A stretch of 64,000 nucleotides of DNA. It comes from an uncultured Alphaproteobacteria bacterium (GTDB lineage: Bacteria > Pseudomonadota > Alphaproteobacteria > RF32 > CAG-239). The stretch covers positions 1 through 64,000 of the forward strand of contig CAKQMH010000008.1 in assembly GCA_934254915.1 (NCBI GenBank), in the 5' to 3' direction. Shown one piece after another: positions 44,300-52,562 of the stretch. Below the pieces are notes generated by a model that worked only from the letters and a program-made list of their open reading frames with translations, made no database searches and was not told the DNA's origin. Made by a program: the position numbers and the translations under genes. Positions within the stretch are counted from its first letter, which is position 1, and each line of letters opens with the position of its first letter.

Positions 44300-44941
44300 A
44301 TGAGTTTTTGTTATCCGGATAAATCTTGTCACAAATGCGAGCGTTTAATTGAATTTCGCCGCCAAAATGAGCTGAAATACCCGACTTATTACAATGGGCC
44401 AGTTCCGCCTTTCGGCTCGTTAGATGCGGAAGTATTAATTGTCGGGCTGGCGCCGGGGTTAAACGGAGCTAACCAAACCGCCCGCCCTTTTACCAATGAT
44501 TATGCCGGTGATGTTCTCTATCCGATACTAAAAGAATTCGGATTAGCCAAGGGAGAATACAAAAAACGCAAAGATGACGGTTTTGAGCTGGTAAATGTAA
44601 GAGTTACCAATTCGGTCCGCTGTGTTCCGCCACAAAATAAGGTTACCGGTGATGAAGTGAAAAATTGCGGCACTTACTTAATTGATGAAATTAAAGCAAT
44701 GCCTAATTTGAAAATCATATTAACCTTAGGCAGTGTGGCTCATAGTGCAGTTTTAGGCGTTTTAGGCTATAAAAAAGCGGCTTTTAAATTTGCGCATAAT
44801 GCGGTTCATAAACTGGAAAAGCACAATTTATTGATGGTTAATTCTTACCATACCTCACGTTATAATATAAATACCGGTGTGTTGACCGAAGATATGTTCA
44901 GAGATGTTATTAAAAAGATAAAACAACATTTAAAATATTGA
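44300..44941 (+). CDS. Uracil-DNA glycosylase family 5 (UdgB-like)
   Basis: Removes uracil and other deaminated bases from DNA. The ATG at 44300 has AAGGAG 6 bases upstream, preferred over an extension to 44246. The protein has the 4Fe-4S cysteine pattern of families 4 and 5 (CHKC near residue 12, later VRCVPP and KNCGTY), motif 1 VGLAPGLNGANQTARPF without the catalytic Asp/Glu of family 4, and motif 2 NSYHTSRYNINTG with its His. The length of 213 residues is normal. It is monocistronic, in an A+T-rich spacing. Confidence 0.92.
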   Translation: MSFCYPDKSCHKCERLIEFRRQNELKYPTYYNGPVPPFGSLDAEVLIVGLAPGLNGANQTARPFTNDYAGDVLYPILKEFGLAKGEYKKRKDDGFELVNVRVTNSVRCVPPQNKVTGDEVKNCGTYLIDEIKAMPNLKIILTLGSVAHSAVLGVLGYKKAAFKFAHNAVHKLEKHNLLMVNSYHTSRYNINTGVLTEDMFRDVIKKIKQHLKY

Positions 44942-44984
44942 CAAAAAAATGGTTTTTGACTAAAGTCAGCTTATAAACTAAATT
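44938..44984 (+). promoter_or_regulatory. Two overlapping promoters
   Basis: TTGACA at 44938-44943 with TAAAGT at 44961-44966 (17 bases apart), and TTGACT at 44956-44961 with TAAATT at 44979-44984 (17 bases apart). The first overlaps the TGA stop of the glycosylase gene. They would serve the small gene at 45007; the second would leave a leader of about 15 bases. Confidence 0.6.
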
Positions 44985-45006
44985 ATTAATATAAAACTAT
45001 GTATCA

Positions 45007-45384
45007 ATGGAACAAGATCTGCAGAAAGTGTTTTACGCTTATGGACCGCATTGCTGTCTGAAGTGTGACCGAGAGACTGATAATTTTGCAGCAACCGTGA
45101 AAGCCGCTTATAATGAAGGTTATGGCTTTATCGTCCGTTATGAAGGCAGTCTGAAAAAAAGAGTTATCATGGCTTGGGACTGTAAGTTCACGGATTACCA
45201 TGGTGCAGCAGAATATTTTCCGCCATCCAGTGTTGATCGACTGTTTATGAAAGCCTATTACGACCATGGTTACAGATTGTTCGTAGTAGCACCCACTCCC
45301 GATGGAATTAATATCTTTCCGTTTAGTGAGTTTGGGCGTCTGGAAATGATTCCGGCAAAAGTGTTACAACAAATTGTTGGCTAA
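45007..45384 (+). CDS. Hypothetical 125-residue protein
   Basis: No family is recognised. The protein is soluble, with a Cys-rich N-terminus (GPHCCLKCDRE), a predicted alpha/beta fold (FIVRYEGSLKKRVIMAWDCKF, YRLFVVAPTPDGINIFPF) and no signal. It has no clear ribosome binding site before ATG 45007, but two promoter matches upstream and a strong terminator downstream frame it well. It might be translated from a nearly leaderless mRNA. Possibly a zinc-binding regulator, but this is speculation from the cysteines alone. Confidence 0.65.
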   Translation: MEQDLQKVFYAYGPHCCLKCDRETDNFAATVKAAYNEGYGFIVRYEGSLKKRVIMAWDCKFTDYHGAAEYFPPSSVDRLFMKAYYDHGYRLFVVAPTPDGINIFPFSEFGRLEMIPAKVLQQIVG

Positions 45385-45393
45385 TGAGAGATT

Positions 45394-45424
45394 AAAGGCT
45401 GATGTTAATCATCAGCCTTTTTTT
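45394..45424 (+). terminator. Strong terminator
   Basis: An 11-bp perfect stem AAAGGCTGATG/CATCAGCCTTT with a 5-base loop and T-run. It separates the hypothetical gene from the convergent rnfA. Confidence 0.88.
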
Positions 45425-45429
45425 GCGTT

Positions 45430-46005
45430 TTAATTACTGATACCGGCAAACCCCATAAATGCCATTGACAGAAGGCCGGCACTGATAAGGGCAATCGGCA
45501 CACCTTTAAGCGCTGACGGCAGTTTGGTACTGCTCAGACGTTCTCTGATACCGGCAAAGATAATAATCGCCAAAGTGAAGCCGATAGAACTGGCTACGGC
45601 ATAGCATACACCAGCGGCCAATGTATAGTTTTTTTGCACACAAAGAATCGCCACACCCAAAACCGCGCAATTGGTGGTGATTAACGGCAAAAATATTCCC
45701 AAAGCCTGATATAGCAAAGGAGAGACTTTTTTTAGAATCATTTCTACCATTTGTACTAAAGAAGCAATAACCAATATAAAGGTTAAGGTAGTCATATAGG
45801 CCAGATTATACGGCTGCAGAAAACTATAATAAATCAGATAGGTTACAATGGTTGAGAGGGTAATAACAAACATTACCGCAATTCCCATGCCAGCGGCCGT
45901 CGAGATTTTTTTCGAAACACCTAAAAACGGGCAAATTCCTAAGAATTGCGATAAAATTATGTTGTTGACGAAAATCGCCGATATAAAAATCATAAAATAA
46001 GCCAT
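45430..46005 (-). CDS. rnfA: Rnf complex subunit RnfA
   Basis: Integral membrane subunit (191 residues, six helices) of the ion-translocating ferredoxin:NAD+ oxidoreductase. Family hallmarks are the start ISAIFVNNIILSQFLGICPFLGVS, with a Cys that in Rnf/Nqr helps hold an intramembrane iron centre, and PLITTNCAVLGVAI in the second repeat, with the partner Cys. It lies 1 base after rnfE and is the last gene of apbE-rseC-rnfBCDGEA. Confidence 0.97.
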   Translation of the reverse strand: MAYFMIFISAIFVNNIILSQFLGICPFLGVSKKISTAAGMGIAVMFVITLSTIVTYLIYYSFLQPYNLAYMTTLTFILVIASLVQMVEMILKKVSPLLYQALGIFLPLITTNCAVLGVAILCVQKNYTLAAGVCYAVASSIGFTLAIIIFAGIRERLSSTKLPSALKGVPIALISAGLLSMAFMGFAGISN

Positions 46006-46006
46006 T

Positions 46007-46603
46007 TTACTTTACTCCTCGAAGGCGATTGACACAGATTATAAGTCCGGCCAAAGCTAAGAATGCTCCAGGCGGCATAATAAACAACAGAATCGTACTG
46101 CTGCCTTCTGGCAATAGCGGATAGTCAAATATTGCCCCTGCTCCCAAAATTTCGCGTACCGAACCAAGCAAGGTAAGAGCCAGCGTAAAACCTATACCCA
46201 TACCGACAGCATCTAAAATCGACTGCCAGACATTGTTTTTGGATGCAAAGGCTTCCGCCCTTCCTAAAATAATGCAGTTGACCACGATTAAGGGAATATA
46301 AATGCCTAATGCACCGTGCAGAGTTGGCAGATATGCCGCCATTAACATTTCAATAACTGTGACGATACAGGCTATAATGACAATATATGACGGAATGCGA
46401 ACTGATGAGGGAATAAGGTTTTTGACCAAAGAAATGGCCGTGTTCGAAAGAATAAGCACAAACAATGTTGCCAGTCCCATTCCCAAACCGTTAAGTGCCG
46501 ATGTGGTAACACCAAGTGTCGGACACATTCCCAAAAGCATCACAAAAGTAGGATTCTCGCGAATAATGCCTCGGGTTAAATTAGTTAAACTGGTATTATT
46601 CAT
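46007..46603 (-). CDS. rnfE: Rnf complex subunit RnfE
   Basis: Paralogue of RnfA with inverted topology (198 residues). It contains ENPTFVMLLGMCPTLGVT and IPLIVVNCIILGRAEAFA, each carrying one of the conserved iron-ligand cysteines, plus the GSVREILGAG loop typical for RnfE/NqrD. It sits between rnfG (3-base gap) and rnfA. Confidence 0.97.
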   Translation of the reverse strand: MNNTSLTNLTRGIIRENPTFVMLLGMCPTLGVTTSALNGLGMGLATLFVLILSNTAISLVKNLIPSSVRIPSYIVIIACIVTVIEMLMAAYLPTLHGALGIYIPLIVVNCIILGRAEAFASKNNVWQSILDAVGMGIGFTLALTLLGSVREILGAGAIFDYPLLPEGSSTILLFIMPPGAFLALAGLIICVNRLRGVK

Positions 46604-46606
46604 AGC

Positions 46607-47191
46607 TTAATTCCCCGTAGAATTAAAATTGTTATAGGCGTCCCAAGCTCGATTGATGGCATCAAGCACGGCTCGAGAGCTGATTGTTGCGGCGGTAACG
46701 GCGTCGACATCTCCTCCGTCCTGACGCACTTTCAAAATCTTTTTTTGCGGATTAAATCCGTCAAACTGTTGTTTGAAATTGTGGTCATTGATTTTGCTGC
46801 CCAAACCCGGAGTTTCATGATTGGAAGTAACCACATAATTTTTGATTGCACCGTCAATATAAAAGCCCACAATCATTTCGATGCGCCCGCCAAAACCGGC
46901 GTTAGAATAAGTTTTAACCGCAAAAGAATTTATAATGCCGTCTTTGCGCGCCGGAAAAAACTCCAATTTATGTTTTTTGTCAGAGGTGGTGATAATCATC
47001 TTTTCGGCAAACGGGTTGTTGTCAAAATCACTTACCACAGCAGCAATCGCGGCCAGTTCGTTTGCTTTTTGGGCATCGGCAATCGGCTTCTTGGTAAAAT
47101 TTTCGACTTCTCCCAAAATGAAAGCTGAGGCTACAGCGATAGTTACCAGAGTGATAATCATTGCCAACAGCTGTTTATAATTGCTTTTCAT
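46607..47191 (-). CDS. rnfG: Rnf complex subunit RnfG (covalent FMN)
   Basis: Periplasmic FMN-carrying subunit anchored by one helix (about 8-27). The start is ATG 47191 with AAGGAC upstream; an extension into rnfD is unlikely. The FMN attachment region reads DAVTAATISSRAV near the C-terminus, so the usual S/T-G-A-T core appears as TAAT, with the acceptor Thr kept. It also contains ETPGLGSKI. The length of 194 residues is normal. ApbE encoded upstream would attach the FMN. Confidence 0.95.
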   Translation of the reverse strand: MKSNYKQLLAMIITLVTIAVASAFILGEVENFTKKPIADAQKANELAAIAAVVSDFDNNPFAEKMIITTSDKKHKLEFFPARKDGIINSFAVKTYSNAGFGGRIEMIVGFYIDGAIKNYVVTSNHETPGLGSKINDHNFKQQFDGFNPQKKILKVRQDGGDVDAVTAATISSRAVLDAINRAWDAYNNFNSTGN

Positions 47192-47192
47192 C

Positions 47193-48182
47193 TTAATGTC
47201 CTTTACCGAAAACCCGAGGTTGGGAATATTTGTCAATCAACGGAACAAAGGCATTCATTATCAAAATGGCAAATGAAACGCCTTCGGGATATGCACTGTA
47301 TAAGCGGATAACTACTGTCAAAACACCACAGCCGACAGCAAAAAGGATTTGTCCGTTTTTAGTCATCGGCGAAGTTGTATAATCGGTTGCCATAAAAACA
47401 GCACCCAACATCAAGCCGCCCGATAATATATGCGTCAACGGGTCATAGCGGACATCACCGGTTGTCAGCCACATTACAGCGGTCAGCAAAAACACCGTGC
47501 TGATATAATAGACCGGAATATGCCATTTGATAACGCGGCGATAAAGCAAATAAGCAAAGCCAAGCAACAAAGCAAAAGCAGATACTTCACCGATACAACC
47601 ACCGGTATTACCAAAGAACATTTGCCAATATCCGGGCAATTCATCAATTATGCCGCCCAAAGACGTGGCTGAGGTCTGTGCATCAATATGTTTAAGAATT
47701 GAGAGCGGAGTGGCGGCAGTTTGAATGTCGGTGTTAAGAAAATTCAAAACCTGCGGCCGCGGCCACATTGTCATTTGTACCGGAAACGATATAAACAGGA
47801 AAACACGTCCGACCAAAGCCGGATTGAAAATGTTTTTACCCAAGCCGCCATAACATAGTTTAGCGACAATGACAGCCATAAAACAGCCGATTAAAATCAT
47901 CAATACCGGCATTGAACTCGGTAAATTAAAAGCCAATAGTAAACCGGTAATAACAGCTGAAAAGTCACGAGTTGTATTAGTGGTTTTGAGCCAATATTTG
48001 CAAGCCAGATATTCAAACAATACACATCCAGCCACCGAAGTGAGCATTACTTTTAACGCGCCGATGCCAAAAATCAGAACGGCGGCTAAAGCAGCAGGAA
48101 GCAAAGCAATAACTACATCTAACATCAGACTGCGTGTATCGCGCCGGGTTTGCAAATGCGGAGCAGTAGAAATTTTCAGCAT
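47193..48182 (-). CDS. rnfD: Rnf complex subunit RnfD (covalent FMN)
   Basis: Integral membrane subunit (329 residues, about nine helices). It begins with SxAPHxQxxR-type sequence (ISTAPHLQTRRDTRSLMLDV), carries the NIFNPALVGRVFLF segment, and an FMN site reading TAATPLS around residue 155, again with Ala where Gly is usual but Thr retained. ATDYTTSPMTKNGQ lies near the end. It is in step with rnfC (3-base gap) and rnfG (1-base gap). Confidence 0.96.
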   Translation of the reverse strand: MLKISTAPHLQTRRDTRSLMLDVVIALLPAALAAVLIFGIGALKVMLTSVAGCVLFEYLACKYWLKTTNTTRDFSAVITGLLLAFNLPSSMPVLMILIGCFMAVIVAKLCYGGLGKNIFNPALVGRVFLFISFPVQMTMWPRPQVLNFLNTDIQTAATPLSILKHIDAQTSATSLGGIIDELPGYWQMFFGNTGGCIGEVSAFALLLGFAYLLYRRVIKWHIPVYYISTVFLLTAVMWLTTGDVRYDPLTHILSGGLMLGAVFMATDYTTSPMTKNGQILFAVGCGVLTVVIRLYSAYPEGVSFAILIMNAFVPLIDKYSQPRVFGKGH

Positions 48183-48185
48183 TTT

Positions 48186-49508
48186 TTATTTTTTCCTTTT
48201 TAGTTCAAATTTGGCCAGTTTGCAGTAGTCCAGTAAAGGAATATGCTGCGGACAAGTATAAGCACAGCAACCGCATTCAATGCAGTTCAACACATCGGTA
48301 TTTTTTAACTCATCAAAAATATTGCCGGTTATTAAATTGCCGATAAGGTACGGGCGCAACCCCATAGGACAGGCCTCGACGCATTTACCGCAACGGATAC
48401 AATCTTCACTGACAGATTTATGCGAAAGTTCATCTGATAAAAGCAAAATTCCGGATGTCAGCTTTGTAATCGGAGCGTCCAGATTAAAAGCCGACGTCCC
48501 CATCATCGGACCACCGAAAATCACTTGTGCGGTTTGCGGGGTTAAACCGCCGCTGGCGGCAATCAAAAAAGATGCCGGCGTCCCTACTCGGACACGGTAA
48601 TTGGCCGGATGGACACATTCATCACCGCTGACGGTGACAATTCGTTCAAACAACGGCTTGTTTTTCATTACGGCTTCATAAATAGCGAATACCGTTCCGA
48701 CATTTTGAACAATACAACCGGTATCAACCGGAAGTTTGCCGGCCGGAACTTCTTTGCCGGTAATAGCATAAATAAGCTGTTTTTCGCCGCCTTGCGGATA
48801 TTTGGTGGCGCAAACCTGAACATTTACTCCGACATAAAGTTTGGTAATCCGGCGCAGTGTTTCAATGGCTTCTGGTTTGTTTTCATCAATTGCGATAATG
48901 GCGTTTTGAATACCTAAGGCCTTGTTGATGATTTTAGCCCCGATAACTATTTGTTCGGCTTTTTCGACCATAAGACGGTCATCGGCTGTTAAGAACGGTT
49001 CACATTCAATACCGTTGATAATCAATAAATCTACTTTTTTATTGTCGGGAACAGTGGTCTTAATCGGGGTCGGATAACCGGCGCCTCCCATACCGACAAT
49101 ACCGGCAGAACGGATTTTGGCAACGATTTCTTCAGCAGTGTATGGTATTTCTTTAATGATATCCGGTGATGTATCAATTAAAGAATCATATTCATCGCCT
49201 TCGACTTTAATGGTTATCATTTGTTCATAATAACCGAATTCACCCTCTTGCAGTTCAATTTTGACAACTTCACCGGATACAGATGAATGAACATCAGCCG
49301 AAACAATACCGTCGGCATCAGCCAATAAGGTTCCGACTTTCACTTTGTCGCCTTTTTGCACCATGATTTTGGCCGGCGCACCAATATGTTGGCGGACGGG
49401 GATATAAACAAATTCCGGCAAGCCGGCATCAATAATCGGAGAATCGGTGGTGATTTTATGCTTATCGGGATGTATTCCGCCCATAGCAAAGGTTTTTAAT
49501 TTAGCCAT
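48186..49508 (-). CDS. rnfC: Rnf complex subunit RnfC (NADH/FMN/Fe-S)
   Basis: Peripheral subunit holding the NADH and FMN site. It starts MAKLKTFAMGGIHPDKHK, typical of RnfC, at ATG 49508, which overlaps the rnfB stop. It contains GMGGAGYPTPIK, GIECEPFLTADDRLM, GGEKQLIYAITGKEVP, and two 4Fe-4S motifs, CIRCGKCVEACPMGL and CIECGCCAYTCPQHI, at about 370-425. At 440 residues it lacks the long Ala-rich C-terminal repeat tail of enterobacterial RsxC. Confidence 0.97.
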   Translation of the reverse strand: MAKLKTFAMGGIHPDKHKITTDSPIIDAGLPEFVYIPVRQHIGAPAKIMVQKGDKVKVGTLLADADGIVSADVHSSVSGEVVKIELQEGEFGYYEQMITIKVEGDEYDSLIDTSPDIIKEIPYTAEEIVAKIRSAGIVGMGGAGYPTPIKTTVPDNKKVDLLIINGIECEPFLTADDRLMVEKAEQIVIGAKIINKALGIQNAIIAIDENKPEAIETLRRITKLYVGVNVQVCATKYPQGGEKQLIYAITGKEVPAGKLPVDTGCIVQNVGTVFAIYEAVMKNKPLFERIVTVSGDECVHPANYRVRVGTPASFLIAASGGLTPQTAQVIFGGPMMGTSAFNLDAPITKLTSGILLLSDELSHKSVSEDCIRCGKCVEACPMGLRPYLIGNLITGNIFDELKNTDVLNCIECGCCAYTCPQHIPLLDYCKLAKFELKRKK

Positions 49509-50331
49509 CAGATTTTTCTCCTTTGAGATAGACAATAGCCTTAGTCGGACAATTAGCCGCCAGCTCAGCTCCATACTGCGAAGCACTGACCGAAGTCGGG
49601 ATATAGGATAAATTATTTTCGACTTTAATTTCCGAACAAATTTTGGTGCATTTCATACAGCCGATGCACGCAACCTGACAGTTTTTGCGCGCCAAAGCTC
49701 CTTTTTGGCGGTTGCGGCAGGCTACATAGACTCGTTTACCGTTTTGGCCGCGGGGGCGAAGTTCAAACAAGCCGCGAGGACAAGTTTGAACACAAGCTCC
49801 GCAAGATGTACATTTGCTTTCATCAACCACCGGCAACCCCGTAGTTTCATCCATAGACAAAGCTCCGAAACGACAAACACGGACACAATCACCTAAATGC
49901 AGACAGCCGTCGGGGCATCCGCTCGAACCTACGGTTATGTTGTTAGCGATACGACAGCTGGTTATGGCATCATAAGCAATTTTAGCCGGGGCATTGGTAC
50001 AGCTGCCGTTACAACGCAAAACCGCAATTTCCGGTTCTTTGTTTTCAGATTTAAATCCTAAGACGGCTGCAACTTTTGACATAATGTCAGCCCCGCCGAC
50101 CGGACAATATAATTGGGCAAATCCGGCCTCATCGGTTTCGGCACAGGCTGAAGCGAAAGCATGACAGCCGGCCTTACCGCAACCGCCGCAATTAGCCTGA
50201 GGCAGCAACTGCTCGACTTCAGCAATTTTAGGATTTTCACTAACTTTGAAACGGCGGGAAATGATAAACAAAACTATGGCTGCAACAAGGGCTATCGTCC
50301 CTAACACCAACATATTTAACCATATACTCAA
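49501..50331 (-). CDS. rnfB: Rnf complex subunit RnfB (Fe-S electron input)
   Basis: Ferredoxin-oxidising subunit. It has one N-terminal membrane helix (about 7-25), the Fe-S domain CGGCGKAGCHAFA...C, then ferredoxin-type clusters (CNGSCTNAPAK, CPDGCLHLGDCVRVC, CTSCGACVQTCPRGL, CIGCMKCTKIC). At 276 residues it is of the larger Rnf type and not the short RsxB. The start is taken as TTG 50331, whose bases overlap the rseC stop as TTGA, with a GGGGGAG site; an ATG at 50313 is the alternative. First rnf gene of the operon. Confidence 0.96.
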   Translation of the reverse strand: MSIWLNMLVLGTIALVAAIVLFIISRRFKVSENPKIAEVEQLLPQANCGGCGKAGCHAFASACAETDEAGFAQLYCPVGGADIMSKVAAVLGFKSENKEPEIAVLRCNGSCTNAPAKIAYDAITSCRIANNITVGSSGCPDGCLHLGDCVRVCRFGALSMDETTGLPVVDESKCTSCGACVQTCPRGLFELRPRGQNGKRVYVACRNRQKGALARKNCQVACIGCMKCTKICSEIKVENNLSYIPTSVSASQYGAELAANCPTKAIVYLKGEKSDG

Positions 50332-50759
50332 TCTATTCTCCCCCCGGATTTTTTGATGATTTTAAAACTTATGCGGTTTTTAAATTTATTTTTGGTTAAG
50401 AATAGCCATAAATAATAACTAATCAAGATAATTATTGAAGATATTCCGCTAGTTGTTTCATCTAATCCGTTGCTTTGTCCGATGATAATAGCGGTAAGTA
50501 TTAAAATCAAAGGGACAACATATGTCCAGACCAAAGCAAGCATTCCTTGTCGTAAGCTGATGGCAACCATAACCTGTTCGCCTTGATGATAGTCTTCGGG
50601 ATTACTTACTTTGGTTTTTAGTAACTGTGATTTGCATTCGCTTAATCCGCAAAAAGCTTGTGCCGCACAATTATGGCAAGCTGACCGGTTGTCTATTTTG
50701 ACGGTTAATTCATCGTGGTCAATCTCGACAATTGTGCCGATATGTTCTAAGTTTTCCAT
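50328..50759 (-). CDS. rseC: RseC/MucC family protein
   Basis: A 143-residue inner-membrane protein. An N-terminal cytosolic domain has four cysteines, CHNCAAQAFCGLSEC, the RseC pattern, possibly Fe-S binding. It is followed by two membrane segments (about 75-93 and 100-118) and a basic C-terminus. RseC-family proteins accompany rnf/rsx genes and act with them in reducing SoxR in E. coli. It lies between apbE (1-base gap) and rnfB (overlap), consistent with service to the Rnf complex. Confidence 0.92.
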   Translation of the reverse strand: MENLEHIGTIVEIDHDELTVKIDNRSACHNCAAQAFCGLSECKSQLLKTKVSNPEDYHQGEQVMVAISLRQGMLALVWTYVVPLILILTAIIIGQSNGLDETTSGISSIIILISYYLWLFLTKNKFKNRISFKIIKKSGGRID

Positions 50760-50760
50760 A

Positions 50761-51771
50761 CTAATTTCCTTCTGATGTTTTTAAGGCTGTGGAATAGCGG
50801 CTGATAAAACCGCCCTGCGGGTCCCGAATAATAAATATAACCGCCAGATTCAACTTTTCAGCCATTTGGAAAGCTTGTTTTTCACCCATTGACATTAATG
50901 CCGTGGCATAAGCATCAGCCTCAATGCAACGAGTTGCCAACACAGTAACGGAAGCCAAATTGCTTTCTACCGGATAGCCGGTTTGCGGAGAAATGGTGTG
51001 AGCATATTTATGACCGTTCTGATAGTGAAAATTGCGATAATCACCGGAGGTGGCAACGGCAATGTCGCTCAAATCCAAAGTAAGTTGATTATTTTTACCA
51101 TTGCTGCCGGGGTTGGCAACGCCTATCCCCCAAGGTTTTGACTTACCGTCTCGAAAACCGGCAACTCTGATTTCGCCGCCGATTTCGACAATAAAATGAC
51201 GGTATCCTTCCGCTAAAAGCAATTCGGCAACCCTGTCCGTTCCATAACCTTTGGCTATGGCAGATAAATTCATAAAAGTCCGCGGGTCTTTTTTGTGAAG
51301 TTGTTTGAAATCAGGGCTAAACTGCAATTTATCAAATCCGGTATATGATAAAACATTTTTTATTTCGGCAACCTGAGGAATTGTCTGCTCACGATTAACG
51401 CCAAAGCCCCATAATTCAACCAATTTGCCAACAGTCGGATCAAACGCGCCGTCGCTCTCTTTATTGATACGGGAGGCAATTTTCAGCAAGTAGCTCATCT
51501 CCGGCGACAGGTTAATCGTATTTTGACTGCGGTTAATTCGGCTTATTTCAGAATTATTATCAAAAACCGACATTTGATGATTAACCTTATCAAGCACCTG
51601 CCGAACTTTAGCCGGTAAAGCCGGATCTGTTCGGTCAGTTAAAATCTTGATGTGGTAATAAGTGCCGAAAATCCGTCCCTCAAATTGATAAAACGGAGAT
51701 AACCGGCGATTAATGTACAATGTGACGATAACAACAACCGCAATTATTGAAATGTATTTTAACGAACGCAT
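50761..51771 (-). CDS. apbE: FAD:protein FMN transferase (ApbE)
   Basis: Attaches FMN to Thr in RnfG and RnfD. An N-terminal membrane segment (about 6-22) without lipobox suggests a tethered periplasmic form. Family motifs are FGTYYHIKI, FDNNSEISRIN, DGAFDPTVGKLVELWGFG, NLSAIAKGYGTDRVA, IVEIGGEIRV, and the magnesium/FAD region YAHTISPQTGYPV...EADAYATALMSMG. The length of 336 residues is usual. It is the first gene of the Rnf operon; the shared spacer with the plus-strand gene at 51870 is 98 bases, with no clear promoter. Confidence 0.96.
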   Translation of the reverse strand: MRSLKYISIIAVVVIVTLYINRRLSPFYQFEGRIFGTYYHIKILTDRTDPALPAKVRQVLDKVNHQMSVFDNNSEISRINRSQNTINLSPEMSYLLKIASRINKESDGAFDPTVGKLVELWGFGVNREQTIPQVAEIKNVLSYTGFDKLQFSPDFKQLHKKDPRTFMNLSAIAKGYGTDRVAELLLAEGYRHFIVEIGGEIRVAGFRDGKSKPWGIGVANPGSNGKNNQLTLDLSDIAVATSGDYRNFHYQNGHKYAHTISPQTGYPVESNLASVTVLATRCIEADAYATALMSMGEKQAFQMAEKLNLAVIFIIRDPQGGFISRYSTALKTSEGN

Positions 51772-51869
51772 ATTTAATTTATCTTTTGCACAAAGGCTAA
51801 CTTGTTTTTTACTTTAGTCAAAAAATGTTTTAGAATTTTGCTAAATTCAACCGATGAAAGGATTATAAT

Positions 51870-52562
51870 ATGCTAAGTAAAATTAAAGCAACAGCAAATA
51901 CAGTTATTACCAAAATTAATGCTTTTCCCATTACCGGTTATTTGCAAAAAGTGCGGCAAGATTGGAAAACCATGATTGAAAAACTGGCCGGAAAATTAAA
52001 CGATTGGGGTATTTCGGCGCATTTTATAACCATAGTAGGATTTGGTATCGGATTGTTAGCCATTAATTTTCTGGCTATGGAAATGTATTTGACCGCCCTG
52101 CTCTGCATTTTGCTTAATCGGGCTTTTGATTCCTTAGACGGAGCGGTCGCACGTTATCATGGTTATACTGATTTCGGCATTTTCTTGGATGCGGCTTTAG
52201 ATTATGTGTTTTATGCCGGCGCAATTTGGGGCTTTGCTCTTGCCTATCCGTCACAAAATGCAATTGCCGCAGCTTTTATGATGTTCGGATTTACAGCGGC
52301 AGCCTGCACAATGCTAGCTTATGCGGTTGTAGCTTATAAAAAAGAAACGACTAAATATAACGAGGAAGCACCGGCTCCGTTTTATCTCGGCGGTACGGCT
52401 CAAGGAGCAGAAACCTTTGCGGCCTTGATTTTGTTGTGCTTAATTCCGTCATGGTTTTTGCCGATTGCGGTTGTTCTAGGCTGCTGGTATCTGGTTAAAG
52501 CCTTTGTCGTTATCTCTACTGCTTATTATAATTTTGTGATTGCGGCCAAAGGTAAAAAATAA
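51870..52562 (+). CDS. CDP-alcohol phosphatidyltransferase family protein
   Basis: Integral membrane enzyme of 230 residues with about six helices. The full CDP-alcohol signature is present: DSLDGAVARYHGYTDFGIFLDAALD, fitting D-x2-DG-x2-AR-x8-G-x3-D-x3-D, at about residues 87-111. It would transfer a phosphatidyl group from CDP-diacylglycerol to an alcohol. An unusually long polar N-terminus (about 50 residues) precedes the first helix, and it differs from PgsA and PssA, so the acceptor is uncertain. It overlaps the next gene by one base. Confidence 0.92.
   Translation: MLSKIKATANTVITKINAFPITGYLQKVRQDWKTMIEKLAGKLNDWGISAHFITIVGFGIGLLAINFLAMEMYLTALLCILLNRAFDSLDGAVARYHGYTDFGIFLDAALDYVFYAGAIWGFALAYPSQNAIAAAFMMFGFTAAACTMLAYAVVAYKKETTKYNEEAPAPFYLGGTAQGAETFAALILLCLIPSWFLPIAVVLGCWYLVKAFVVISTAYYNFVIAAKGKK

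Noticed and set aside
49509..49586. N-terminal extension of RnfC into rnfB
   Set aside because: RnfC proteins begin with the conserved sequence that starts at ATG 49508.
45430..51771. Na+-NQR instead of Rnf
   Set aside because: RnfB with multiple ferredoxin clusters, the RnfC Fe-S motifs and the B-C-D-G-E-A order identify Rnf; no nqrF-like gene is present.
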